NCBI RefSeq assembly: GCF_001375515.1
Contig: NZ_CTDX01000009.1
Location: 1-64,000, forward strand
Length of the DNA: 64,000 nt
Origin: Bacillus kwashiorkori
GTDB lineage: Bacteria; Bacillota; Bacilli; Bacillales; Caldibacillaceae
Direction: 5' to 3'
Position 1 is the stretch's first letter; every line of letters starts with the position of its first letter. A program made the position numbers and the translations under genes. The notes beneath the pieces were generated by a model. It did not search any database. It saw only the letters and a list, made by a program, of their open reading frames with translations, and had not been told where the DNA came from. Shown in pieces: positions 1 through 9,658 of the stretch.

Positions 1-1
1 C

Positions 2-244
2 GCCATCCGTCCTAATGTTATTGGACGCAAAAATTGGCTGTTTTCTGTTAGCGAAGCTGGAGCAAAAGCAAATGCAATTTGTTTAAGTATCGCAGAGACA
101 GCTAAAGCAAATGGTGTGGATTTTTATCGGTATCTTGTAAAATTACTGAAGGATTTACCAAATTTAGATATTCATAGAAATCCAGATGTTATAAATTTGT
201 ACTTGCCTTGGTCGAAGATGATCCGAAAAGAATGTAGCATATAA
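2..244 (+). pseudogene. IS66-family transposase, C-terminal part (cut by window edge)
   Basis: An open frame runs in from the left edge and stops at 244, giving about 80 residues. The stretch with NWLFSVSEAGAKANA, followed by YRYLVKLLKDLP and a final NLYLPWSK, is the typical C-terminal end of IS66 (TnpC) transposases. Only the C-terminus is in the window, so it cannot be decided whether the element is intact. Recognition is by motif memory rather than a search. Confidence 0.75.
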
Positions 245-245
245 A

Positions 246-294
246 ATGAAATAACCGTGAATCCGAATTGAAAAATCAGGATTTTACGGTTATT
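246..294. terminator. Hairpin after the IS66 transposase
   Basis: AAATAACCGT at 246 pairs with ACGGTTATTT ending near 294 around an A-rich loop. It closely resembles a second hairpin at 354-401, so the two are either related terminators or copies of one small palindrome. Confidence 0.45.
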
Positions 295-301
295 TGGCAT
301 G

Positions 302-341
302 CGTACCCTTGAAGGTGCGCATTTTCTTATTTCGGGCTTAC
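302..341. mobile_element. Possible right end of the IS66 element
   Basis: About 60 bases after the transposase stop there is a short hairpin-like block (GTACCCTTGAAGGTGCGC) and then GGGCTTAC. IS66 ends usually read GTAAGC inward, and GGGCTTAC is the complement of such an end. The other end is outside the window, so the inverted repeat and the 8-bp target duplication cannot be checked. Confidence 0.35.
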
Positions 342-353
342 ATTGCAAAAATT

Positions 354-401
354 TAAATAACCGTAAATATGATCTGAAAATCATGGTTTTCGGTTATTTG
401 T
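354..401 (-). terminator. Terminator of the mannosylglycerate operon
   Basis: Read on the minus strand, AAATAACCG and CGGTTATTT enclose an inner ATGAT/ATCAT stem and are followed by AAATTTTT. It lies about 50 bases after the stop of the PRD regulator, the last gene of the minus-strand operon. Confidence 0.55.
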
Positions 402-452
402 AATAAGTACAGTGTAGGCAGAGTTATTTTTTATTTAAGGATTATTATAAAC

Positions 453-2378
453 TCAATCGTTATTTAATAATCGACTTTTTAATATAAAGTCGTTAAAGTT
501 TTTTGAGTTAGACAAGACATGATGGTGGTTTTCCCGCACGACATCAACAAAAAAGTCATAAATTCCTAAAGCATCTTCATAATCCTGCTTACTAATTGCA
601 AGAAGAAAGACGAGTTGTACGTTTCGGTTCTTCCCCCACTCGATAGGCTTGTCCAAAATGGCAGTAGCAATCTTTGTCCTATTGTTATCTAGTAGTCCTA
701 TAGGATGGGGAATCGCGACACCTTCGCCCATAACAGTTGACCCTAATTCCTCTCTTTTTAGGATAGATTCCATAAACAGATCGGAATCATTTATGACTTG
801 TTCATCATACAGCACTTTAACAAGGTCCCGAATAACCTCAATCTTATCATTATAAGATTTCTTAATAAATAAATTACTGGAAAAGTACTTACAGAATATA
901 TCGACAGATTTACTTACTTCATTTGTAATTTTTCGATCTAGTTCTAGTAACTCTCTTTTTGAAGGAAGTGTTTCGATTTTGAATACTGGTTTATTCTTTT
1001 TCTTTATACTAATTGTTGTAATCACAACATCTTCTTCTATATATTCCAATTGAGTATATTTTTGCGCGGAGATTGTTTTTGTAATAAACAGCCCAGGAAT
1101 GTCCCTCTTGATCGATGTTTCGATCATTCTTGCTGTTCCAAATCCTGAGCCACATACGATAAGACAGGAATTATGTCTCTTATATTTCACTTGATAATTC
1201 CTCTCTAATGATGCACCTATATGAAGGGCCAGGTATGCTATCTCACCATTATTTACTTCATAGTTATAATCATTTGTAATGGTATTTACTGCAAACATGG
1301 TAATTTCGTAAGCCAGTGGATAATATTTCTTGATATGCTCTAGCAAAGGATTTCTAACCCTTATTTCGTTTTCAACTCGATAGAGCATGGAGCTCACATG
1401 ACTTGTCAAATCATACTTTAACTGTTCATCATCAAGAAGATTATAATAATAGTTTTCTTTAATTACAGTTAATAAAGCATGGATATATTCATTTACATCA
1501 GTTGATAATTGGAAATTAAGATTCTCTCTGTAAATTACTTTACTTTTAATTTGAACATATAAGTATTCTAGTTCACTTTGAGGGATCTCTACATGAAATA
1601 TATTAGTAAGCAATTCTTTTATATCTTTCATGAATTGCAAGTGTTCTCTTGTTTTGGATACATTTCTTATATTATCGATAACAAACCCACTACTAATTCG
1701 ATCCACCATAATTAATATATGGTAAATTAAATTACTTAGATCATTATCTGTTAAATAAATATGATTCCTACTAAATATTATCGGTAACTCTTCTTTTAAT
1801 CCATATAAATCTGTACTAGAATTTTTCCATTCAAAAAAGTGATTCACTTTTTCTTCATTTAACTCTTCATCAATCAATGTCAAAAAAACAAATCGTTTAT
1901 CTCTCTCTTTCCCCGCAATTTTAACACCTTTCCCAATTTTTGTTGTCAACATTAAGTGATATTTTTTTAATAAATTACGGATATCCCCTAACTCATTCAT
2001 TATTGTCGTTCGACTTACATACATTTGATCTGCGATTTCTTCAATCGAGACATAATCCTTATAGTTCAGTAATAGCAAAATAAACTGTTTTGCTCTCTCT
2101 TCTTGATTATTGACATCAAAATATATATTAGTATTTCCCATATTTTTTTTAAATAATTGATATTTTTCCTGGTTTGTAATGCTGATATAATAACCTTTTC
2201 CTCGTTTGTTTAGAACAATTAGTCCAGTCATATCTTCAAGATCATTGATATCTTTTATTTCTTTGCGAACGGTTCGGGGAGAAATGGATAATATTTCACC
2301 TAAATCATCAAACGAATAATGATAGGGGCGATTTTCAACTAATTCATATAGTTTAGTTTTTCTAACATCATCAAACAT
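453..2378 (-). CDS. PRD-domain transcriptional regulator (BglG/MtlR type) with EIIB and EIIA domains
   Basis: This is a PTS-controlled activator of about 641 residues. In order it shows an N-terminal helix-turn-helix (RTVRKEIKDIND), a second helix-turn-helix (VSRTTIMNELGDIR, near residue 130), two PRD domains with candidate regulatory histidines (LIYHILIMVDR; YLALHIGASLE), an EIIB-like domain beginning CLIVCGSGFGTAR, and a C-terminal EIIA domain with the His motif GVAIPHP. Such proteins activate sugar operons when their histidines are phosphorylated or dephosphorylated by the PTS. It follows mngB in the same direction, so it probably controls this operon. The frame opens at 2393, but GGAG sits 9 bases before the ATG at 2378, which is the better start. 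A terminator-like hairpin separates it from mngB. Confidence 0.88.
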   Translation of the reverse strand: MFDDVRKTKLYELVENRPYHYSFDDLGEILSISPRTVRKEIKDINDLEDMTGLIVLNKRGKGYYISITNQEKYQLFKKNMGNTNIYFDVNNQEERAKQFILLLLNYKDYVSIEEIADQMYVSRTTIMNELGDIRNLLKKYHLMLTTKIGKGVKIAGKERDKRFVFLTLIDEELNEEKVNHFFEWKNSSTDLYGLKEELPIIFSRNHIYLTDNDLSNLIYHILIMVDRISSGFVIDNIRNVSKTREHLQFMKDIKELLTNIFHVEIPQSELEYLYVQIKSKVIYRENLNFQLSTDVNEYIHALLTVIKENYYYNLLDDEQLKYDLTSHVSSMLYRVENEIRVRNPLLEHIKKYYPLAYEITMFAVNTITNDYNYEVNNGEIAYLALHIGASLERNYQVKYKRHNSCLIVCGSGFGTARMIETSIKRDIPGLFITKTISAQKYTQLEYIEEDVVITTISIKKKNKPVFKIETLPSKRELLELDRKITNEVSKSVDIFCKYFSSNLFIKKSYNDKIEVIRDLVKVLYDEQVINDSDLFMESILKREELGSTVMGEGVAIPHPIGLLDNNRTKIATAILDKPIEWGKNRNVQLVFLLAISKQDYEDALGIYDFFVDVVRENHHHVLSNSKNFNDFILKSRLLNND

Positions 2379-2460
2379 GGTTATTCTCTCCATATTCAGC
2401 TTATTTTCCCTAGTTTTGTCATTAAAAAAATATACCCCACAACTTATAGTATAATGGTAA

Positions 2461-2493
2461 AAAAGAGATTCGGCGAATAGCCAAATCCCTTTT
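2461..2493 (-). terminator. Hairpin between mngB and the PRD regulator
   Basis: A 14-bp stem (AAAAGAGATTCGGC with GCCAAATCCCTTTT, two wobble pairs) with a 5-base loop. On the minus strand it ends in a T-rich arm and lies just after the mngB stop, so it can terminate or attenuate transcription into the regulator gene. Confidence 0.65.
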
Positions 2494-2495
2494 CA

Positions 2496-5132
2496 TTATA
2501 ACTGAATAGCTATTGTTTTGAATTCGCATGTTTTTAATTCTTCTACTTTTGCATCTTCAGTTTTTTCATCTAGTAAAACGAAATGCCCTTTTTCTAATAA
2601 TTCAGGTGCAATAGATGAAGCCTTTTCTAGGTAAGGGTTATAAAAGCGAACAATATACTCATCACTATCTTCTGCCTTTTTTATGGCACTAATAGTAGAT
2701 GTCATATTTTCAAAGTTAGCTAGACTGTATGATAATTCATTTGTTTTTTCCTCATCACGATATGCATAAATCATACGTCCATTTAGAAAATCTGAGAATT
2801 GATAAAATTGGACAGGAGATAGGTATTCTTTTGCAAGATTCGTGATTTTTGCTTCGTCAAATGTATGTCCATTCTTATATACTAAAGCAAAGGTAGCTTT
2901 AATATTTCCTAATAGTTGCGCATCAGGTGTTTCTACGATGGACTCTCCCGATGCACGTCCAGGTCTATATAATAAATTTGTTTTACCCATAAAACCAAAA
3001 GTTCTAAAAAGGGTTAATTGGATGGTGTCGTAATCATTACCAACAATTTCATATTCACGGATTCCCTCGGTAAGGACACTTACAACTTGATTGTCGTCAT
3101 GTAATGCTACATAACTTTGCATTGGCTCAATGGATATTGGAGCTTCTTGCCATTCTTCTTCTTCCCAAATTTCCATTTCTGGTAAGTAAACAGGTCTTTG
3201 GATTGTACCATATAATTGATCTGCAGTTGAAAATTTACTTGCAATTTCCGTGTCGAATTGTACACAAAGTCGATGGCTTAAAACTTTATTATCCACATTT
3301 ACTTCAAAGCGAATGATTTCTTCACCCTTACGCAGAACAATTCTAGCTGTTATATCCAAGTCTTGATCCGCTATTCCTTGTGCTCTTGTTTTAAGATCAT
3401 AAGGAACTTTCATCCTCAGTTTTAGTTCTAAATGTTCTTCTACATCTGAAGTAAAGAATTCCGCTTCTAAACATTCCGCATCAGTTGAATAGGAAACTAA
3501 ATCTTGTCTAGGTGGAGAATAGTTATAAGAATCACCATCATCCCCATTTTCAACAAAAATCATCTGGTTTTCATGAACTTTTCCAGTTTTCTTTTCCGTA
3601 ACAGTTAGCGTATTATTTTCAGCAAGCTTTACGGAATAGAATTCATTTTCCATCGTATTTTTGTCTGATTTAGCAATTACTTGAACACTTGAGTCGTCAT
3701 CTAGGTCAAGATAAAAACTATCATAGCCTAAGCCAGAAGTATTCGTTACATAGACTAACATTTCAGCGAGGAATACTTTTTCTGGCATATATATTTCTTT
3801 GCTTGGATTTAAGCGGATTGTTTGGTTAAGAACATAGTCTGTTAATTCTACTTTATTTAGAATGGTATATGGAACGGTTTTTCCCTGATTATCTTTAATA
3901 GTAAAATTCTTATCAGGGACATACAATGTTATTTTTACGACCCCAGAACGATTATATGGAAGTGGATTGAATAGAGTAAAATTCAAGTCATTTTTGTATG
4001 GAATACGTTCAGTAATGAGACGCATATGGATATCTAAGAGATTCTCTGCTTTTTCTCTTGCTAATTTATATCTGAATTTTACATCTTTGTTTGTTGTATC
4101 ACTATTACACCCGCCAATACTATCGTGAGCAGCATTTTCAAACATCAATTTCCAAATTTCTTCTAGTTGACGGTGTGGATATGGATTTCCTAATGAATGA
4201 CTAATTGACAATATTGGCTCTAGCACATTAGCAAGAAAGTTTTCTATTTCATTATTCGCTTGTTTTAAATCTGCTCGTGTGGAGAAGATTGTTTTATGCA
4301 AGCGACTATGCTTACCTTCTGTTAACTCACCTTTAATAATTGGTAGATTGCTAGTATCCTTTTCCAAATCATCAAAGAATCTTTCTGGTGAATCAATAAC
4401 ATATTCTCTCGCTGGATCAAGCCGATTAAAACGTTCAACTAGTTCTGGTAAATTTTTACGAACAGGAGCTTGGTCAAAGCCATTTGGAAAATAGACATGC
4501 CTTGTAGACGCTTTTTCCTCTAATGCCCCAATAGCCCTTTCAAGATACTTTTGTAGATCTTCTTCATCTTCTGGAATGTTTCCACCAAAGTAATATCCGA
4601 ATGGGATTTGGTTCGATAGCATTTGTGTACCATCGTCACCTTCCCAGATAAATTCCGTTTGTTTTAAACGATTATCTGCAACACCACGCCAAAATAAAAA
4701 GCGATCAATACCGAAATTTTTATAAATCTGTGGCATATTACCACCTTGTCCAAAAGAATCAGGAACATAACCAATTTCCATCGAATGACCTAATTCATTC
4801 GCATATCGAGTTCCATAAAGAAGGTTTCGTGTAATAGATTCTTGAGAAATAACGAGTTGGTCAGTCTGGGTGTACCATGGTCCTGTTAAAAGACGTTTCT
4901 TTGAAACAAGTTTCTTAATTCTTTCTTTATCTTCTGGACAATATTTTAAATAATCTTCAATTAATGATGTTTGAGCATCCATTAAATAAAAATGAAATTC
5001 TTCGTTATTTTCAAGTGTATCTAGAACTTCTTTCAAATGCTTAACTAAATACACTGTTGATCTTGATGAAGTAAAGTACCATTCTCTATCCCAATGTGTA
5101 TGTGGAATTACGTGTACTTTTGTTTTAGTCAT
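2496..5132 (-). CDS. mngB: GH38 mannosylglycerate hydrolase (alpha-mannosidase)
   Basis: The product is 878 residues, the length of E. coli MngB (877). It begins with the GH38 metal-binding motif PHTHWDREW (His11 and Asp15 are the candidate zinc ligands), and the nucleophile motif is YVPDSFGQGG with Asp125. The rest fits the three-helix bundle and beta-sandwich domains of the family. MngB cleaves 2-O-(6-phospho-alpha-mannosyl)-glycerate to mannose-6-phosphate and glycerate in the cytoplasm. The start 26 bases after the PTS IIC stop, with GGGAG upstream, places it in the same operon as a complete fructose-family PTS, which supports the mannosylglycerate assignment over a general alpha-mannosidase. 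Confidence 0.85.
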   Translation of the reverse strand: MTKTKVHVIPHTHWDREWYFTSSRSTVYLVKHLKEVLDTLENNEEFHFYLMDAQTSLIEDYLKYCPEDKERIKKLVSKKRLLTGPWYTQTDQLVISQESITRNLLYGTRYANELGHSMEIGYVPDSFGQGGNMPQIYKNFGIDRFLFWRGVADNRLKQTEFIWEGDDGTQMLSNQIPFGYYFGGNIPEDEEDLQKYLERAIGALEEKASTRHVYFPNGFDQAPVRKNLPELVERFNRLDPAREYVIDSPERFFDDLEKDTSNLPIIKGELTEGKHSRLHKTIFSTRADLKQANNEIENFLANVLEPILSISHSLGNPYPHRQLEEIWKLMFENAAHDSIGGCNSDTTNKDVKFRYKLAREKAENLLDIHMRLITERIPYKNDLNFTLFNPLPYNRSGVVKITLYVPDKNFTIKDNQGKTVPYTILNKVELTDYVLNQTIRLNPSKEIYMPEKVFLAEMLVYVTNTSGLGYDSFYLDLDDDSSVQVIAKSDKNTMENEFYSVKLAENNTLTVTEKKTGKVHENQMIFVENGDDGDSYNYSPPRQDLVSYSTDAECLEAEFFTSDVEEHLELKLRMKVPYDLKTRAQGIADQDLDITARIVLRKGEEIIRFEVNVDNKVLSHRLCVQFDTEIASKFSTADQLYGTIQRPVYLPEMEIWEEEEWQEAPISIEPMQSYVALHDDNQVVSVLTEGIREYEIVGNDYDTIQLTLFRTFGFMGKTNLLYRPGRASGESIVETPDAQLLGNIKATFALVYKNGHTFDEAKITNLAKEYLSPVQFYQFSDFLNGRMIYAYRDEEKTNELSYSLANFENMTSTISAIKKAEDSDEYIVRFYNPYLEKASSIAPELLEKGHFVLLDEKTEDAKVEELKTCEFKTIAIQL

Positions 5133-5158
5133 AGATTACAAAACTCCCTTTTCACATA

Positions 5159-6271
5159 TTAATCAAAGCTTAGTTCTATTTCATCTTCAGCTAGATCATT
5201 GTCTCCTTTAGTTTCAGAGCTATCTTCTTTATCTGTAAAGTCTACTAAGAGATTTGCGCCAAAACCAATAATTAATGCCCCAACTAAAATACCTGCTAGA
5301 TAAGCCAAACTATTACCAACTGAGAAGAAACCATAAACACCACCAACTGGAGGCATAATATCATGTGCACCTAATGCTACAGTAGTAGCAGCACCGACTG
5401 CACCAGCTACAACATTCAATGGAATTAGTTTTAAGGGATGTCTCAATGTGAAAGGAATTGCCCCTTCTGTAATACCAATAATACCCATAACTAATGAACC
5501 TTTCCCAGTTTCACGGAATTCACTTGAGTAATTTTTCTTCTTAATTAATGTTGCTAAACCATAACCTAGTGGAGGAATGCAAATTGCAGCGTTTACAATA
5601 ATTGCTGGTAAATAAATTCCACTCATTAATAATGCGTTACCTGCCATCCATGCTGCTTTGTTTACTGGACCACCCATATCAAAAGCAATCATTGCACCTA
5701 AAACAAGAGCTAAAACAACTACGTTCGTATTACTTTGAGTCATTTCTGTAATCCAATCTAATAATGCAGTGTTCACCCACCCAAGTGGTCCGCCTAAAAT
5801 AATAGCCATTAAAATACCAGTTGCTCCAACCGTTATTAGTGGAAGAATTATTAATGGTAATGCACCTGAAAGTGATCCTTTGATTTTAATATTATTCTTA
5901 ACCCAGTTTGTAATCCAACCAGCAAAGAATCCAGCGATTACTGCTCCTAAGAATCCTGCATTTGTACTGGATGCTAACATACCACCAACAAAACCTGCTG
6001 CTAGAGCTGGCTTACCCGCGATGGAATAAGCAATGAATGCTCCTAAAACGAGGTTTAACATACCAATTGCAGTCCAACCAACTTGTTCGAATAAATATAC
6101 ATAATGTAGAACTCCACTAGTTTCCGCAAATTCATTTAAATCTGTATATCCGAATGCAAATCCAATAATTTTTGCTATTGCTACGACGAGTGAACCAGCA
6201 ATAATTACTGGTAGTACATAGGATATCCCTGTCATTAGATGGTCTTTTACTTCATTTAATTTACCTTTCAT
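5159..6271 (-). CDS. PTS EIIC permease, fructose/mannosylglycerate family
   Basis: A 370-residue membrane protein with a long run of hydrophobic segments and the fructose-family EIIC signature around FDMGGPVNKAAW and GITEGAIPF. It would form the membrane channel that moves and presents sugar for phosphorylation. E. coli MngA carries IIA, IIB and IIC on one chain; here they are three genes in order IIA-IIB-IIC with 12-23 base gaps. The acidic C-terminal tail (DKEDSSETKGDNDLAEDE) is cytoplasmic. The substrate is inferred from the adjoining mngB. Confidence 0.85.
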   Translation of the reverse strand: MKGKLNEVKDHLMTGISYVLPVIIAGSLVVAIAKIIGFAFGYTDLNEFAETSGVLHYVYLFEQVGWTAIGMLNLVLGAFIAYSIAGKPALAAGFVGGMLASSTNAGFLGAVIAGFFAGWITNWVKNNIKIKGSLSGALPLIILPLITVGATGILMAIILGGPLGWVNTALLDWITEMTQSNTNVVVLALVLGAMIAFDMGGPVNKAAWMAGNALLMSGIYLPAIIVNAAICIPPLGYGLATLIKKKNYSSEFRETGKGSLVMGIIGITEGAIPFTLRHPLKLIPLNVVAGAVGAATTVALGAHDIMPPVGGVYGFFSVGNSLAYLAGILVGALIIGFGANLLVDFTDKEDSSETKGDNDLAEDEIELSFD

Positions 6272-6294
6272 GCTATTAACCTCCTATAATCATA

Positions 6295-6624
6295 TTATTT
6301 ATTTGTTGACTTACGTGCTTCAATAGTTTTAACTACCTTATTTAACACTGCTTCACCATTTGAAACAACTTGTCCAAGTTTAACTCGAACAATTGGTTTA
6401 CCTTTAAATCTTTCTTCTTTATCAATGGTACGATCAGCTGCAATGATTACTACGTCTGCATCTTTTACGTCGGACTCAGTAATTTCATTTACTATTCCCA
6501 TTGCACCTTGTTGCTCAATTTTTACATCGTGCCCTAACTTTTTACCTGCCTTCTCTAATGCCTTAGCTGCCATAGGCGTATGAGCTAAACCTGCAATACA
6601 AGATGTAACTCCAACTACTTTCAT
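6295..6624 (-). CDS. PTS EIIB component, fructose family
   Basis: A 109-residue soluble protein starting MKVVGVTSCIAGLAHTPMAA, the fructose-type EIIB fold with phosphoacceptor Cys9. It accepts phosphate from the IIA protein encoded upstream and passes it to the incoming sugar at the IIC protein. AAAGGAAATG-like spacing and a 13-base gap from the IIA stop show that it is in the same transcript. Confidence 0.88.
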   Translation of the reverse strand: MKVVGVTSCIAGLAHTPMAAKALEKAGKKLGHDVKIEQQGAMGIVNEITESDVKDADVVIIAADRTIDKEERFKGKPIVRVKLGQVVSNGEAVLNKVVKTIEARKSTNK

Positions 6625-6637
6625 TTCCTTTCAACTC

Positions 6638-7081
6638 CTACTCCATTGTTTTTAGTAGTTCTAATATAGATTGCTTATCTTTTGCATTAAAAACTTGTTC
6701 TTGAAATTCCTCTTCAAGTAGATTGCCTGCTAAATTAGATAAGATTTGAATATGTTTCGTACCGGATTCAGCTTCTGGAACTAAGATTGCAAATACAACC
6801 TTTACTTTGAAATTATTAGGTGAATTCCAATCAATACTATTTTGCAAGCGAACAAAGAATAATTTAGCTTCCTTAACTGCTTTACTTTTGGCATGTGGAA
6901 TAGCAATACCTTCTTGAAAAGCTGTGGAATATTCATTCTCACGTTGCACAAAGTCTTGAAATACTATTTCCTTATCTTGTGCAGCATCTATTTTTTCTGC
7001 TTCCGATGAAATAAACTTTAAAACTTCATCCCTATACTTATAGGAAGCATTTAAGTATATCTGGTCTTCGCTAATTAGCAC
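6638..7081 (-). CDS. PTS EIIA component, fructose family
   Basis: A 147-residue EIIA domain with the phosphoacceptor motif EGIAIPHAKS (His63). It takes phosphate from HPr and is the first gene of the minus-strand operon IIA-IIB-IIC-mngB-regulator. GGTGG upstream serves as ribosome binding site. The related EIIA domain at the C-terminus of the PRD regulator suggests that the regulator senses the flux of this same PTS. Confidence 0.87.
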   Translation of the reverse strand: MLISEDQIYLNASYKYRDEVLKFISSEAEKIDAAQDKEIVFQDFVQRENEYSTAFQEGIAIPHAKSKAVKEAKLFFVRLQNSIDWNSPNNFKVKVVFAILVPEAESGTKHIQILSNLAGNLLEEEFQEQVFNAKDKQSILELLKTME

Positions 7082-7880
7082 ATTATCACCACCTATGTAT
7101 TGACATCGCTTACACTTACTACTATAGCTAATTCAATAGCTTTCATTAATACAACATAATTCCATATGAGTTGGCAGAAATTGCACTAGTATTATACTCC
7201 CATTTAATTATGATATTTTAATAGTGTATGATAGTGAGGAGTTGAAGTAATATATTAACTAGTGGAATGAATGCAGATTGCCTAATTTCCTTATCTATAA
7301 TCAAGATTGGGTTGAAGTAATATGTTAACTAGGGGAATGAATGCAGATGGAACTAAATTTGCTTGGGTATTAGATGTACAGGGAAATGTAATCTAAATGC
7401 TTATTATAACAACGGATAGTCCTGATAATAGACTGCAGTAGGTACAATGTTTTTTCGATAATTGAGGTTAGCCCTCAGTAGTTAGGGAGCAAAAACACAC
7501 AATATATAATAGTTTATAAGTTTATTTTTAATTGTGCACAAGCCTCAACATCGACCTAATACTACATTTTTCAATTTACAGCAAAAAATATAACCTAATT
7601 TCTTTAATTTTCCATTTGGCAAGTTGTTGTGAAAATTTTTATATACAAACATTTATTCTTATTTTTTTGGAGGATATTCGTTGTAAAGGAAGCATCGTGT
7701 TTGGTATCTAGGTGCGATGTATCATACTAAGGCGCTGAAAAGCGAATCTGAACTCAGTATGAATCATTCATGTCTAGAGAAAATTAGTTATAATAAAGGT
7801 ATATCTTACCGAGAAAATGTGCCTATCCACATCCTAATTTGTATATAATAGAACCAGATTAAACAATAAAGGAGATAACG
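7082..7880. other. Spacer between divergent PTS operon and HAD gene, with a 38-bp direct repeat
   Basis: No convincing gene. It holds the presumed promoter of the PTS operon and, at 7241-7278 and 7311-7348, two copies of a 38-base sequence beginning GTTGAAGTAATAT (two mismatches, 70 bases apart). A 19-codon open frame at 7337-7396 follows the second copy and may be gene debris. A TATAAT at 7847 probably belongs to the HAD gene. Confidence 0.5.
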
Positions 7881-8534
7881 ATGACAAATATAAACGATAC
7901 GCGGTTAGTTATTTTCGATATGGACGGTTTGCTTTTTGATACGGAACGTTCTTATTATGAGACGATGCGCAGGTTGGCAAGGAAGGTCGATGTGGATTAT
8001 ACATTGGCTGATTACATTCAAACGATAGGAATTACGACGGAAGATACAGTGAAAATGCTAACCGATGCCTATGGGGAGGGTTTTGCGAAAGTATTAGATG
8101 GCTTTTTAGATGAATATTATCAAATTTTGGATGAGGAAGGTCTTCGTATTAAACCGGGTGCAATAGAATTGTTAGATGTACTTGACCAGAAGGGAATGAA
8201 AAAATGTATTGCCTCCTCTAATGATCGTGAGGCCATATTAAAGTTTTTACAAATGTCCGATTTAGAGGGGCGGTTTGATTTTTGCATTAGTGGAACCGAT
8301 GTGGAGCGGGGCAAGCCTTTTCCAGATATTTTTTTACAAGCATGTAGATTAGCTGGTGTGAAGCCGGAAGAAGCAATCGTACTCGAGGATTCACTGAATG
8401 GGTTGCGAGCTGCAGTGGCGGCGGAAATTCCTTGTATCGTTGTACCTGACCTAATTGAGCCAAACGAGGAAATGAAACAAATGGCTTACCGTATTTGTAA
8501 CGATTTGGGGGAAGTGGCTGAGCTGTTGAAATAG
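7881..8534 (+). CDS. HAD-superfamily phosphatase (beta-phosphoglucomutase-like subfamily)
   Basis: A 217-residue soluble protein with all HAD motifs: I, FDMDGLLFDTERS (nucleophile Asp in DMD); II, CIASSNDR; III, the lysine in RGKPFPD; IV, LEDSLNG. The cap domain lies between motifs I and II, as in PgmB/YhcW-type phosphatases. The substrate is probably a small sugar phosphate but cannot be told from sequence. AAAGGAG lies 8 bases before the ATG. It stands alone as a single-gene unit, divergent from the PTS operon. Confidence 0.88.
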   Translation: MTNINDTRLVIFDMDGLLFDTERSYYETMRRLARKVDVDYTLADYIQTIGITTEDTVKMLTDAYGEGFAKVLDGFLDEYYQILDEEGLRIKPGAIELLDVLDQKGMKKCIASSNDREAILKFLQMSDLEGRFDFCISGTDVERGKPFPDIFLQACRLAGVKPEEAIVLEDSLNGLRAAVAAEIPCIVVPDLIEPNEEMKQMAYRICNDLGEVAELLK

Positions 8535-8618
8535 GTTGGAATACTTAAAAAGAGATCTAACGCGTGCAACTACTACATATGTGGAAAATAATGATGCCGC
8601 GTAAGGATTGGTAATTTT

Positions 8619-9027
8619 TTGAAACATCGTTTGTTATTATTTGCTTTTGTGGGTGTGCTTTTTTTTGGATGGATTGTTAATTGTTGGGTTCAAGGTAGTG
8701 CCGGTTTTTTGAAAACAATGGATGTTAAGAGATGGGTTTTTTTTGATTGTTAGGCAAGCTCTCAAAGACAATTGAAACTTGCTGTGATATTCAAGAAATT
8801 GTACCGTATTCTCCAAAATTTTTGAAAGCAACAAGACGACTTACCTTAGACAGTAAACAAGATGATAAGCAAAAGTAATAGAAGAAGTGGCCACTGCTAT
8901 TAGTCATACACGAAATGTGTTTGCACATGCAAAAACAAATTATGATCTAAAAGGAATGGAGTGTCCCTTACTCCTAATTGCTGGATTATTATTAGTCTTT
9001 GTTTATAGAAATAAAAAGCTAAATTAA
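8619..9027 (+). pseudogene. Decayed gene for a small exported or membrane-anchored protein
   Basis: Starting at a TTG at 8619 there is a signal-peptide-like stretch (MKHRLLLFAFVGVLFFG). The frame then breaks at least twice. Readable pieces continue in other frames (QEIVPYSPKFLKATRRL, then EEVATAISHTRNVF) and end with a hydrophobic segment and basic tail (PLLLIAGLLLVFVYRNKKLN) at 9027. This is the layout of a membrane-anchored surface protein that has lost its frame. The parent family is not recognised. Confidence 0.4.
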
Positions 9028-9270
9028 AACTTATGAAGTAGTCCTTAAAACTCGCTAGCATTAAACAACCCCCTTACGTTTCCAATTTTTTACATTATAC
9101 AAGCGACAAAATAGGACAATTTTCCTACTTACCTACTATAATATAAAGAGAATTCATTTTTTTCAAGAACATGAGAAAAAATACTAGTGAGGAGAGGGGT
9201 GAAAGGGGAGAGAAATAAAAATAAAGGACCGTTTCATCCTGTTGCTAAAATAATCGGAAAATTGACAATT

Positions 9271-9289
9271 GTGGGGGACAGTCCCCCAC
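9271..9289. repeat. REP-like palindrome GGGGACAGTCCCC
   Basis: GTGGGGGACAGTCCCCCAC, followed by CCGCTTTAA, is the first copy of the dispersed palindromic family found about twenty times in this window. Confidence 0.85.
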
Positions 9290-9339
9290 CGCTTTAATGG
9301 TATGAGATTGCTGCTCAAAACTGGCACTGCTAATATGAA

Positions 9340-9411
9340 AAAAAAGAGATTTTTCATAAGTGTGATTTAGATTTAATGCTGCAAAAAAACACACTTTGAA
9401 AGATCTCTTTT
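9340..9411. terminator. Long imperfect inverted repeat downstream of fic
   Basis: AAAAGAGAT and AAGTGTG on the left pair with CACACTT and ATCTCTTTT on the right, around a loop of about 25 bases. It lies after the 3' end of the minus-strand fic gene and could terminate either strand, or it may be a small decayed MITE. Confidence 0.4.
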
Positions 9412-9658
9412 AAGTATTAGAAGATGGAAAAGAGTAACTGATACGGATGGTAATTTTGTGCTTGCCTATTTATTTCTGATAGTTTTTTGATTTCCCAAGC
9501 TGGAGTATGTGTTATTCATAGAGATTATTCCCATCCATCCCCATAAGCAAACCTCCATCACCGCTTTTTGCTGTTGGTCTCTAAAATTCAGAGTAGCTGA
9601 TAAAGGAAAATCAGCAAAATAATTCCTATTTAACCACGGATGATGATTATTTATGGTT

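Noticed and set aside
7173..7187. Sigma-54 promoter TTGGCAGAAATTGCA
   Set aside because: The GG-to-GC spacing is two bases short of the -24/-12 rule and it points away from the PTS operon.
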